Shown piece after piece: positions 16,416 through 23,806 of a stretch of 64,000 nucleotides of DNA. A model generated the notes under the pieces. It made no database searches. It saw only the letters and a program-made list of their open reading frames with translations, and was not told the DNA's origin. Position 1 is the stretch's first letter, and each line of letters begins with the position of its first letter. This stretch comes from Micromonospora marina (GTDB taxonomy: Bacteria; Actinomycetota; Actinomycetes; Mycobacteriales; Micromonosporaceae): NCBI RefSeq assembly GCF_900091565.1, contig NZ_FMCV01000011.1:115549-179548 (forward strand), given 5' to 3'. Both the position numbers and the translations under genes were made by a program.

Positions 16416-17848
16416 CGGGTCACCTCCTGCTCGTCGTTGTCGGTGTCGTCGCAGAGCCGCCGGTAGTCGCGGCCGAGTTGGCGGATGTCGTCGTCGGTGA
16501 GGTAGGCGAAGCGGACCCGCACGGGTTCGCGAACGCCGTCGAGGACGACGAACCCCACACCGGGGGCCGATTCGGGGATGCGGTCACACAGCGCGCCCCG
16601 GTCACGAGCCCCATCGCCGAGGACCATGTCCACCTGCTCCGGCTCGGTCAGCCGCAACCCGATGCGGGTCGGGAACAGGTCCCGAAACGGCAGCACGTCC
16701 TTGCGCGGATCCTGCAACGCCGCCACAACGTGCACCCCTACCGCCCGTCCCTGGGACAGCAGCAAGCCGAGGGCTTCCTTGATCCGGTCGCGCACCTTCC
16801 GATCGGTGATGTACGCCGTCAACGCCGCCAGCTCGTCGACCACCAGGACGATCAACGGCTCATCCGGTGTCGGCGTGTGCTGGCGGGCGACCCCGCGCAG
16901 GCGGGCCGCCCGCAGGCGCATCCGCTTGACGGCCTCTTCCAGGACGCCGGCCATGCCGTCGGGGTCGTCGTAGGAGAACCGGGCGAACAGCGGCACCCCG
17001 GCCGCCAACTCCATGCCGCCCTTCGGGTCGAATGCCCACAGCTCCACCAACCCCGACCTGACACCGCCGGCCAAGGACCGGATCAGCGACCACAACACCG
17101 ACCCCTTGCCGGAGTTCGTGGCCCCGGCGATGAGCACATGCGAGCCGGCCAGGCGCAGCCGGTAAGGCTGCCCGTCCTCGCGCACCCCGAGCGTGAGCCC
17201 GTCGAGGTTCGGCACCTGAGCCACCGGCATCGGGGCCACGGTGCCGGCCAAGGGGTCACGGCGCAGAAATCGGATCACCACCCGATCCGGGCGGGCCGTC
17301 GAGCGGGCTTGGCCGGTGCGCAGGCGGAAGGCGTAGGCGAGGCGTTCCGCGGCCTGCCCCCAGTCGTCCGGGATCTGCCCCGGCAGCATGCGGACGGTCA
17401 GCTCGTCGCCGTAGCGGTCGCAGCGCACCTTGAGAAGCTGCGGCACGTAGCGGTCACCGGCGAAAACCGTCGCCAGCCCACACGTCGCCATGACCGACGC
17501 CCACCGAGGCCGGTAGACCACCAGGGCGCGGACGCGGCTGACGATCGGGTACCAGCCGAAGCGCAGCCACGACGACGGGTGCCACCGCCACCAGGCCGCA
17601 CACCCAACGGCGACCGCCAGGACGACGCCGGCCAAAACCCGGCCGCCATACTCGGCCCGCACCCACAGAACGGCCACGGTCGGGGCGGTCAGCCACCAGT
17701 ACCGCATCGCGAGGACCGTGAGGCGGAACAGGCCCCGGGCCAGCCACCAGAACACCAGCAGCCAACCCGGAACCCGCCACGCAGGAAGGCGCACGTTCAT
17801 CGGCGCCACCGGGATCTTCTCCCCGGGGATGATGTTGATCAGAGGCAC
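16412..17848 (-). CDS. FtsK/SpoIIIE-like conjugal DNA translocase (TraB/TraSA type)
   Basis: 478 residues. GTG 17848 was chosen (VPLINIIPGEKIPV) because it follows a GGGGTGGGGA stretch and overlaps the upstream gene; a longer open frame exists. Hydrophobic segments lie near residues 30-105. The ATPase domain has Walker A GATNSGKGSVLWSL (~235), FDPKGGMELAAG, Walker B LIVLVVDELAALTAY and the sensor-like VHVVAALQDPRKDVLPFRDLFPTRI. Single FtsK-like proteins of this kind transfer double-stranded plasmid DNA between actinomycete hyphae. No relaxase is present, consistent with this mechanism. Confidence 0.9.
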   Translation of the reverse strand: MPLINIIPGEKIPVAPMNVRLPAWRVPGWLLVFWWLARGLFRLTVLAMRYWWLTAPTVAVLWVRAEYGGRVLAGVVLAVAVGCAAWWRWHPSSWLRFGWYPIVSRVRALVVYRPRWASVMATCGLATVFAGDRYVPQLLKVRCDRYGDELTVRMLPGQIPDDWGQAAERLAYAFRLRTGQARSTARPDRVVIRFLRRDPLAGTVAPMPVAQVPNLDGLTLGVREDGQPYRLRLAGSHVLIAGATNSGKGSVLWSLIRSLAGGVRSGLVELWAFDPKGGMELAAGVPLFARFSYDDPDGMAGVLEEAVKRMRLRAARLRGVARQHTPTPDEPLIVLVVDELAALTAYITDRKVRDRIKEALGLLLSQGRAVGVHVVAALQDPRKDVLPFRDLFPTRIGLRLTEPEQVDMVLGDGARDRGALCDRIPESAPGVGFVVLDGVREPVRVRFAYLTDDDIRQLGRDYRRLCDDTDNDEQEVTR

Positions 17849-18066
17849 AGGTCCCCACCCCTGCCAGGACGCGCCAGGGTCGCGATGCACGAGCGGCACG
17901 ACATGCGGCGCAGGTCGAAGCGGCGCGGCTTCACCCACTCCTCGCAGCGCGGGCAGCGGATCGCGCACACCCGCGCCGAAGCCGGCGGCAGCCGCAGCGC
18001 CGACCGGATCGCCGCTTCTGCTTCGCGGTAGGCGTGGCGTAGGCCGATCAGACGGGTACGGGACAT
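17839..18066 (-). CDS. Small zinc-ribbon protein of the transfer operon
   Basis: 75 residues from ATG 18066 (MSRTRLIGLRHAYREAEAAI). An N-terminal amphipathic helix precedes CAIRCPRCEEW and MSCRSC, two CxxC pairs forming a probable zinc ribbon. The ATG overlaps the stop of the 22-codon ORF upstream (TGATG), and its end overlaps the start of the translocase gene. Small Cys-rich proteins occupy this place in many AICEs, but none has a defined function that I can name. Confidence 0.7.
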   Translation of the reverse strand: MSRTRLIGLRHAYREAEAAIRSALRLPPASARVCAIRCPRCEEWVKPRRFDLRRMSCRSCIATLARPGRGGDLCL

Positions 18067-18134
18067 CAGGACCACCGTCCCGACGAGCAGCGGCCCTCAG
18101 AGCAGTTCAGGGCAGGGGGAACTACGGTGGGCAT
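18066..18134 (-). CDS. 22-residue ORF with strong ribosome site, coupled to the zinc-ribbon gene
   Basis: ATG 18134 is preceded by AAGGAGG with 6-nt spacing, the best ribosome site in this operon. The peptide is MPTVVPPALNCSEGRCSSGRW plus S; its stop overlaps the next start as TGATG. It may be a leader peptide coupling translation of the transfer genes, or a genuine small protein (two Cys). Confidence 0.45.
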   Translation of the reverse strand: MPTVVPPALNCSEGRCSSGRWS

Positions 18135-18230
18135 CACGCCCTCCTTCACACGTGAGGGATGGGAGAGCGCGGGACGGGCCGGGACTCTTGGCGGGGAAAC
18201 GACCCGCCCCGCGCGCCAAACAGCGACCAG

Positions 18231-18659
18231 TCAGGCCGCCACCGAACCCGGCACTATCGACGCCGGCCGGATCGCCGTGGCCCGCAGCGAGTACGCCATG
18301 CGGGAGCGGCAGTCACCCGACGAGCGGCCCGGCTTGCACCGCTGCGAATCCACGTACGGGGTCAGGGTCAGGCCCTCGAACTCGACCGCCGGCGGGTAAC
18401 CCGGCACCGTCGACGGCGGCGGCACCGGCTGCTGCGCCGCCACGACCTTGACCTTCACCTCGGTCGACCGACCGAACTTCCCGGCCTCCGGGTCCAGGTC
18501 CATCACCCGCACCACCCAGACCCGCTCTCCGGTCTCCTTGTCCCGCGCCTGGTTGTCCGCCTCACCACGCCGCTCAAAGTCGATCTGCGGCGACACCCCG
18601 AGGCAGAGAGCCCCGGCGGGGAACACGTACTCGGACGGGACGGGCACCTTCAACGTCAT
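18231..18659 (-). CDS. AICE conserved protein, resembles Pra-type activator of replication/excision
   Basis: 142 residues from ATG 18659 (MTLKVPVPSEYVFPAGALCLG); GTG 18668 is an alternative start. Characteristic blocks are QARDKETGERVWVVRVMDLDPEAGKFGRSTEV and YPPAVEFEGLTLTPYVDSQRCK, ending RMAYSLRATAIRPA. I associate this layout with the family annotated as plasmid replication, integration and excision activator (Pra of pSAM2). That link is from memory of the family and not provable here. It lies upstream of the transfer/replication run, and its promoter region contains repeated ACAAGC/GCTTGT half-sites. Confidence 0.6.
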   Translation of the reverse strand: MTLKVPVPSEYVFPAGALCLGVSPQIDFERRGEADNQARDKETGERVWVVRVMDLDPEAGKFGRSTEVKVKVVAAQQPVPPPSTVPGYPPAVEFEGLTLTPYVDSQRCKPGRSSGDCRSRMAYSLRATAIRPASIVPGSVAA

Positions 18660-18720
18660 CGGAACCACGTCGACAGCCTCCTAGCCTCACCAATCGTCCA
18701 TCTGACAACCGGTTGAGCTA

Positions 18721-18749
18721 ACAAGCTACGTCAGCTTGTAAGCACAAGC
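18721..18749. promoter_or_regulatory. Cluster of ACAAGC/GCTTGT operator half-sites
   Basis: ACAAGCT-ACGTC-AGCTTGT (18721-18739) is a perfect inverted repeat, and its right half forms another with ACAAGC at 18744-18749. A further GCTTGT is at 18810. The 10-mer ACAAGCAAGG (18744-18753) recurs at 20738-20747, just upstream of the GntR regulator gene. This is consistent with one repressor (the KorSA-like GntR protein) controlling both promoters. Confidence 0.45.
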
Positions 18750-18881
18750 AAGGGATTCTCCTCGCCCGGCTCCCACTCGCCCCCTTGGTCGGCAGCACCA
18801 CGAGGGGATGCTTGTAAGGGCACTCTTGGCGGGCTGTGGATTGCCCTGGCCGGTCGCTCCTGCCTATGGTGTCGATCCATC

Positions 18882-19913
18882 ATGGACAGAGCGGGGTCGG
18901 GCGTGAGTGTAGACCGTGAGGCTTTCCTTGCCGAGGCGAAGGATCGGGCAGGCACCAACCCGATCGAAGTTTCCGTGCGTGACCTTTTGAACTACTGGGG
19001 CGCGAAGCGGCGAGGCTACTGGATTGTGGAGCAGATCCGGAACTCCTTGGAAGCGCATGGACTTCAGACGACTCCGCCGTTCGTTGATGTATGGATCGGT
19101 TCGTCAGTCAAAATAGTGCCCCTTCAGCCTCAAGACGTACTCGTGCCTATCCCTGAAGTGGATACCGTAAAGAAGGATCAAGGCGCTCCGGCCGAGATCT
19201 TCCTGAGAGTTGGTAGTCTCAGGTCGGCAAACTCTGGAGTGGTTTCGGTCAGCCCCCAGGATGAGGTATCCAAAGCGCAATCGCTAATGCTCCGCTATGG
19301 GTATTCGCAACTTGCAATCCTTTCAGGGGAGCGTGACCTAAGGGGTGCTGTGAGTTGGGAGTCAATCTCACACGCGCGGATTCGCGGAGTCACTACCGCG
19401 CTGGCGGACGTCACGGTGACCGCTGAGGTCGTTCGAGAGGACGATGATCTGCTAGCTCAAATCCCACGGATTATTGACGCCGGCTTCGTGTTCGTGCAGG
19501 CAAAGGACAAGAGGATACGGGGCATTGTCACCACGGCGGATCTGAGTGAAGAATTCTCTCGTACCGCCAATCCGTTCTTCATCATCGGTGAGATTGAAAG
19601 GCGATTGCGTGCAATCATCGACGACGTCTTCAGCCCCAACGAGCTCGCAGAAATAGCGGACCCTGAAGACGTCGATCGCACCGTTGGCGAAGCAGCCGAT
19701 CTAACCTTTGGCGAGTATCAGCGACTTCTCGAGAACCCAGGTCGCTGGTCTCGGCTTAACTGGCACCTGGATCGCAAGGTATTCATTGACGCTCTGGATG
19801 AAGTGCGTGAGATTCGGAACGATATCATGCACTTCAGTCCAGATCCGCTCGACGAAGAGAGCGTGGCCAAGCTCAGAAGATTCGCGCAATGGCTGCGGAA
19901 ACTAATGGCGTAG
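18882..19913 (+). CDS. CBS-pair protein with C-terminal HEPN-like domain (putative defence gene)
   Basis: 343 residues from ATG 18882 (GTG 18903 is also possible). Residues ~20-75 contain a helix-rich region (VRDLLNYWGAKRRGYWIVEQIRNSL). Residues ~107-225 form two CBS motifs (VVSVSPQDEVSKAQSLMLRYGYSQLAIL; DDLLAQIPRIIDAGFVFVQAKD-RIRGIVTTADL). Residues ~230-343 are all-helical and contain VREIRNDIMHFSPDPL, an R-x4-H motif typical of HEPN RNases (Swt1/Apea-like). CBS pairs usually sense adenine nucleotides; HEPN domains often cleave RNA. Base composition is much more AT-rich than the surrounding AICE genes, marking it as cargo. Function is inferred. Confidence 0.7.
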   Translation: MDRAGSGVSVDREAFLAEAKDRAGTNPIEVSVRDLLNYWGAKRRGYWIVEQIRNSLEAHGLQTTPPFVDVWIGSSVKIVPLQPQDVLVPIPEVDTVKKDQGAPAEIFLRVGSLRSANSGVVSVSPQDEVSKAQSLMLRYGYSQLAILSGERDLRGAVSWESISHARIRGVTTALADVTVTAEVVREDDDLLAQIPRIIDAGFVFVQAKDKRIRGIVTTADLSEEFSRTANPFFIIGEIERRLRAIIDDVFSPNELAEIADPEDVDRTVGEAADLTFGEYQRLLENPGRWSRLNWHLDRKVFIDALDEVREIRNDIMHFSPDPLDEESVAKLRRFAQWLRKLMA

Positions 19914-19945
19914 GGGCCTCGTCCGCCCTGGGTGGCAAGTGGGTG

Positions 19946-20671
19946 TTAGGAGATCGCGTAGGTGTCCTCGATCTCGTGGCGGCTGCCGGGCATCACCAGC
20001 ACCGACGTCATGATCGGGTTGCCGGATGCCTGGTGGACGGTGATGACGACGCTCATCACCGACTCGTCGGCTGGCACCTGTAGGGCCTCAGCCTCGACGT
20101 CGCTCACCCGGCGGGCGGTCATCCGCTCGGTGGCGTAGTCGGCGCGTAGGCCCTTGTGACGGGCGATGAGGTCCAGCAGGCCACCCGCGATCGGGTCCGG
20201 CCTGGTGATATCGGTACCCACCGCGATATCCACCGGCACGAACGTGGCGACCAGGTCCACCGGCCCCGCCTCCGAGACGGTCCGGCGGCGCCGCTCGTAA
20301 ACCGGCGTACCCTCCGGGATCTTCAACTCCGCCGCGATCCGCGGAGACGCGAGCACCGGGCCGACATGCAGGATCTCCGTCTCCCCGGTCTCGTCCAGCT
20401 CGACCGCGTCGCGAGCGTAGTCGGGCGAGGTGCGGCCAGAGGCGGGCCGGCCGCGTACGAAGCTGCCCTTGCCCTGCTGCGACTCGATCCAGCCGTCCTG
20501 CTTGAGGATGCCCAGCGCCTTGAGCACCGTCGGACGGGACACCCCGAACTCCGTACAGAGCTGGTTCTCCGACGGCAGTGCCGCACCGGGCGCGTAGTCG
20601 CCGTCCTCGATGCGCTTCCGCAGCGTGTTCAACACGCGCAGGTACTTCGGCGTCGGAATCTCGTACGCCAT
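19946..20671 (-). CDS. GntR-family repressor, KorSA-like (UTRA effector domain)
   Basis: 241 residues from ATG 20671 (MAYEIPTPKYLRVLNTLRKRI). The N-terminal winged helix (LPSENQLCTEFGVSRPTVLKALGILKQDGWIESQQGKGSFV) is GntR/HutC type. The rest is a UTRA-like domain (VYERRRRTVSEAGPVDLVATFVP, ADESVMSVVITVHQASGNPIMTSVLVMP). In pSAM2-like elements KorSA represses pra and itself. The gene faces away from the Pra-like gene, and both promoter regions share the ACAAGCAAGG motif, supporting that role. Confidence 0.85.
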   Translation of the reverse strand: MAYEIPTPKYLRVLNTLRKRIEDGDYAPGAALPSENQLCTEFGVSRPTVLKALGILKQDGWIESQQGKGSFVRGRPASGRTSPDYARDAVELDETGETEILHVGPVLASPRIAAELKIPEGTPVYERRRRTVSEAGPVDLVATFVPVDIAVGTDITRPDPIAGGLLDLIARHKGLRADYATERMTARRVSDVEAEALQVPADESVMSVVITVHQASGNPIMTSVLVMPGSRHEIEDTYAIS

Positions 20672-20747
20672 CGCGGGCCACCCCACCTAGGAACGCTGCA
20701 TGAATCTCAGCAGCTTATGAGTTGTTTGCATGACAGGACAAGCAAGG

Positions 20748-21023
20748 TCAGCCGTTCGGCGTCACATGCTCCACCGCTGCGGCCAACCATCCCGACCATG
20801 ACGACGGCGCTCCCACCGACTCCGGACGAGTCGCACCCGGCCACCGACGCGGCAGGCACCCGTACCGGCCGAACACCCGCAACGCTGCCTGACGCTGCGG
20901 GCACGGACCCTCCTCGCCACAGGTGACGCAGCGCCCGTCCGCGCTCGACGGCGTGTGCTGGTCAAGCTGCGCCTGTGCCGCCCGGAGCTGGTCGCGCACC
21001 GCACTGGACAGGTAGGTGCTCAC
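20748..21023 (-). CDS. Small Cys-containing AICE protein
   Basis: 91 residues from GTG 21023, overlapping the upstream stop as GTGA. The sequence begins VSTYLSSAVRDQLRAAQAQL and contains DGRCVTCGEEGPCPQRQAALRVF, a Cys-rich knuckle (CxxC then C) in a helical context. Similar short zinc-knuckle proteins are common next to AICE regulators. No function can be named. It is the last gene of a three-gene overlapping set. Confidence 0.6.
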   Translation of the reverse strand: MSTYLSSAVRDQLRAAQAQLDQHTPSSADGRCVTCGEEGPCPQRQAALRVFGRYGCLPRRWPGATRPESVGAPSSWSGWLAAAVEHVTPNG

Positions 21024-21262
21024 TGGGCCGCCCCATCCGGCGGGAGCTTGCTCGCGCGCACCAGGATCTGCGCCTGCCGACCGTGACGGCCGGACGGACC
21101 GAGCCTGAATCCCTCGACCCAGATCCACTCATCCTGCGGCGGACGGTTGGCCACCAGCCGAACCCCAGTCACCCACAACGTCACCGGCCCGTCCGACGGC
21201 AGAAGACGATCTGCTGCATCGATCGTCAGCACCGCGCCGAGTCGTACCCGAACGTCAAACAC
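21020..21262 (-). CDS. Hypothetical AICE protein, paralogue of the next gene
   Basis: 80 residues starting MFDVRVRLGAVLTI. The core GPVTLWVTGVRLVANRP - EWIWVEGFRL - GRQAQILVRASKL aligns by eye with the 21255-21587 product (ALWLRVTSVCDKP - GWVWLTGYAI - ARREVFAQIAGL), so both likely share a small beta-barrel fold. It overlaps its neighbours on both sides (8 and 4 nt). Function unknown. Confidence 0.6.
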   Translation of the reverse strand: MFDVRVRLGAVLTIDAADRLLPSDGPVTLWVTGVRLVANRPPQDEWIWVEGFRLGPSGRHGRQAQILVRASKLPPDGAAQ

Positions 21263-21587
21263 CGCGCCTCCTCATCACCGGCGCCACGTTTCGAGGCGGC
21301 GCGTTGTCGGTAGTGCGTCGCTGGATCTGAAGGCCGGCGATCTGCGCGAAGACCTCACGCCGCGCCAGCGCCTTACCGGTGGCCAGGTCGATGGCGTAGC
21401 CGGTCAGCCACACCCAGCCGTGATACGTCGGCTTGTCGCATACCGACGTCACCCGTAGCCACAGCGCGCGATCGCCGCCGAACTGCACCGAGGCCCGTCC
21501 GTCGATTAGCACCAGGTCGCCTGGCACCGGGACGCCCGGCCGGGACGGCGCCGGCTTGCGGGGCGCCGGGGCGGGCGGGTCATTCAC
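21255..21587 (-). CDS. Hypothetical AICE protein
   Basis: 110 residues if started at GTG 21587 (VNDPPAPAPRKPAPSRPG); an in-frame start at 21626 is possible. After a Pro-rich N-terminus comes VPGDLVLIDGRASVQFGG and the WLRVTSV...WVWLTGYAIDLATGKALARRE core shared with the downstream paralogue. First gene of the overlapping triplet, divergent from the XRE regulator gene. I recognise no family. Confidence 0.55.
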   Translation of the reverse strand: MNDPPAPAPRKPAPSRPGVPVPGDLVLIDGRASVQFGGDRALWLRVTSVCDKPTYHGWVWLTGYAIDLATGKALARREVFAQIAGLQIQRRTTDNAPPRNVAPVMRRRGV

Positions 21588-21895
21588 GGGCCGTCGTTCG
21601 GGTCGCGGTCCCACACCAGCACCCACCCTGGGCCAGCCTCAGCAGGTCGCCGCGCGACCGGAACCCGCGCAGTCCAGGCAGGACCGCCGGGCAAGCGAAC
21701 GAGTTCGCTCCGACCCACGCCCCATCCCCCGAATAGCGGTGCGGGCAAGGGTGTACTTCCAGCCCGCGCCCGAGCAGGATTGGCAGTTGCTCGATACGTT
21801 CAGCCCCGTCATGAAGACAGGTTGTGGCACATACCGCCCAGTGACCCGGAAAATCCTTCCGGGGTCGCAGCCGACCGAGGGGAGACAGTGAACCG

Positions 21896-23119
21896 GTGCG
21901 CGGGACGACCAACACCCTGACCATCGGCGAACGCGTCGCCTGGTACCGCAGACGACGCGGCCTGTCCCAGGAAGTTCTGGCCGGGCTCATCGGTCGTACC
22001 GCCGATTGGCTCGGCAAGATCGAGAACAACCGGATCGAGCTGGACCGGCTCTCCGTCATCAAGTCCCTCGCCGAAGTCCTGGACGTCTCACTCGGCGACC
22101 TGCTCGGCGAACCCTCGCTGCTCGACTGGACCGGCGACAGCGGCACCGAAACCGTGCCCGCCCTGCGCGCCGCCCTGATGAACTACCGCGCCCTCGGTCC
22201 GTTCGGCGGCGGCACGGACGTGGAGCCGTCGAGCGTCGCCGCGCTCAGGAATGAGGTAGGCGCCCTGTGGGACGCCTACCAGGACTCACGATTCGGGTAC
22301 GTCACCGGCCGCCTGCCTGACCTGCTGCACCGCGCCCAGGCCGCCGCCGACCACCACGACGGCGACGACCAGGACCAGGCCCGCCGCCTGCTCGGTCTGG
22401 CGTACCAGCTCGCAGCTACCCAGCTCACCAAACTTGGGGAAAGCGACCTCGCCTGGATCGCCGCCGACCGCGGCTTGACCGCCGTCCGCCCCACCGGCGA
22501 CCCGCTCATCACCGGCTCCCTGTTCCGCTCCGTCGGCCACGCCCTACACGCCACCGGCCGCTACGCCGAAGCAGTACGCCTCACCGAGGACGCCGCCGGT
22601 TACCTTGAGCCCCACCTGAAGCACGCCACGCCAGCGTTGCTCTCCGTCTACGGAACCCTGTTCCTGTCCGGTTCGATGGCCGCCGCACGGTCCAACGACG
22701 CTGCCACCACCCGCGCTTTCCTCGCCGCCGCCGACCAAGCCGCCGGCCAGCTTGGGGCCGACGGCAACCACCTCTGGACCGCGTTCGGCCCGACCAACGT
22801 CGCCATCCATCGCGTAGCCACCGCCGCCGAACTGGGCGACCTACAAGTCGCCATCGACCTCGGACCCCGCGTCGACACCGCCGGCCTACCGATGGAACGC
22901 CGCGTACGACACGCCCTCGAAATCGCCCGCGCCTACAGCTCATGGAACCGCGTCGACGACGCCCAAGCCGTCCTACTCGACGCCGAACAGATGGCACCCG
23001 AACAGGTCCGCCACCACTTCCTCAGCCGACAACTCGCCCTCACCTGGATCCGCCGACAACGCGGCAAGCCCTCAGCCGAACTGGTCGGACTGGCCCAGCG
23101 ACTCAAGGTGCTCGACTAA
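21896..23119 (+). CDS. XRE-family helix-turn-helix regulator with TPR-like C-terminus
   Basis: 407 residues from GTG 21896. The N-terminal HTH (TIGERVAWYRRRRGLSQEVLAGLIGRTADWLGKIENNRIELDRLSVIKSLAEVLDV, ~9-65) is of the Cro/C1 type. Residues ~110-400 are helical repeats rich in A, L, D and R (ARRLLGLAYQLAATQLTKLGESDLAWIAADRGL), resembling the TPR regions of Streptomyces BldD/pAC-like regulators. AICE genomes often carry one such gene next to a NUDIX gene, as here. It may control element transfer or host differentiation; the target is unknown. Confidence 0.85.
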   Translation: MRGTTNTLTIGERVAWYRRRRGLSQEVLAGLIGRTADWLGKIENNRIELDRLSVIKSLAEVLDVSLGDLLGEPSLLDWTGDSGTETVPALRAALMNYRALGPFGGGTDVEPSSVAALRNEVGALWDAYQDSRFGYVTGRLPDLLHRAQAAADHHDGDDQDQARRLLGLAYQLAATQLTKLGESDLAWIAADRGLTAVRPTGDPLITGSLFRSVGHALHATGRYAEAVRLTEDAAGYLEPHLKHATPALLSVYGTLFLSGSMAAARSNDAATTRAFLAAADQAAGQLGADGNHLWTAFGPTNVAIHRVATAAELGDLQVAIDLGPRVDTAGLPMERRVRHALEIARAYSSWNRVDDAQAVLLDAEQMAPEQVRHHFLSRQLALTWIRRQRGKPSAELVGLAQRLKVLD

Positions 23120-23143
23120 ACCCAGCCCATCTAGGCTGCCCTG

Positions 23144-23614
23144 ATGACGGCCAACGAGATGCCACCCACGGCAACCCCACGCGTCGCCGCCGGCGCCCTC
23201 TTCTTCGACAACGAAGGCCGCGTGTTGCTCGTACGCCCAACGTACAAGGAACATTGGGACATTCCCGGCGGTTATGTTGAGCCCGGAGAGTCACCCCGCG
23301 CTGCGTGCATCCGGGAGATCGAGGAGGAACTCGGCCTCAAGGTCGACATTGGATCCATGCTGGTTGTGGACTGGGCTCCTGCCGAGAGGGAGGGAGACAA
23401 GATCCTGTTCGTCTTTGACGGAGGGCTTCTCGGTCCAAGCAAGCTTCGCGAAGTCCAGTTTGAGGATGGCGAACTAGACGAGTGTCGGCTTGTTGTCATT
23501 GACGAGGTTGGACAACTTGTGCTGCCGCGACTCGCTCGTCGCATTCAGGTTGCGGTTGAGGCCCGGTCAGCCCGTCAAGGCGTCTACGCGGAGCACGGCA
23601 ACGCGCTTGGCTAG
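23144..23614 (+). CDS. NUDIX hydrolase
   Basis: 156 residues. The Nudix box GGYVEPGESPRAACIREIEEELGL fits Gx5Ex7REUxEExGU fully, so the metal-binding Glu residues are intact. NUDIX enzymes split nucleoside diphosphates linked to another group; the substrate cannot be told. It lies 24 nt after the XRE gene, in the same direction, the pairing seen on many AICEs (SpdB-Nudix region). Base composition shifts from GC-rich to AT-richer within the gene (around 23240), which may mark an old recombination joint with the cargo. Confidence 0.9.
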   Translation: MTANEMPPTATPRVAAGALFFDNEGRVLLVRPTYKEHWDIPGGYVEPGESPRAACIREIEEELGLKVDIGSMLVVDWAPAEREGDKILFVFDGGLLGPSKLREVQFEDGELDECRLVVIDEVGQLVLPRLARRIQVAVEARSARQGVYAEHGNALG

Positions 23615-23806
23615 TTGCCATCTACCTGCGGAAACGGTGGGTGAAGACTCCGATGAGGAGGGGCGTTCTATCTCGCCGAAGGCCTAGCCTGCAGCTAGGT
23701 CAAGGCTGCCCTGCTGTCACGGCCCCACTTCCCAGCACGCTTGCGCAGTTGTACCCTCGCCCGGGTAACTGTCTTGACACCAACTGATGACGTGGGGGTC
23801 TCCTAG

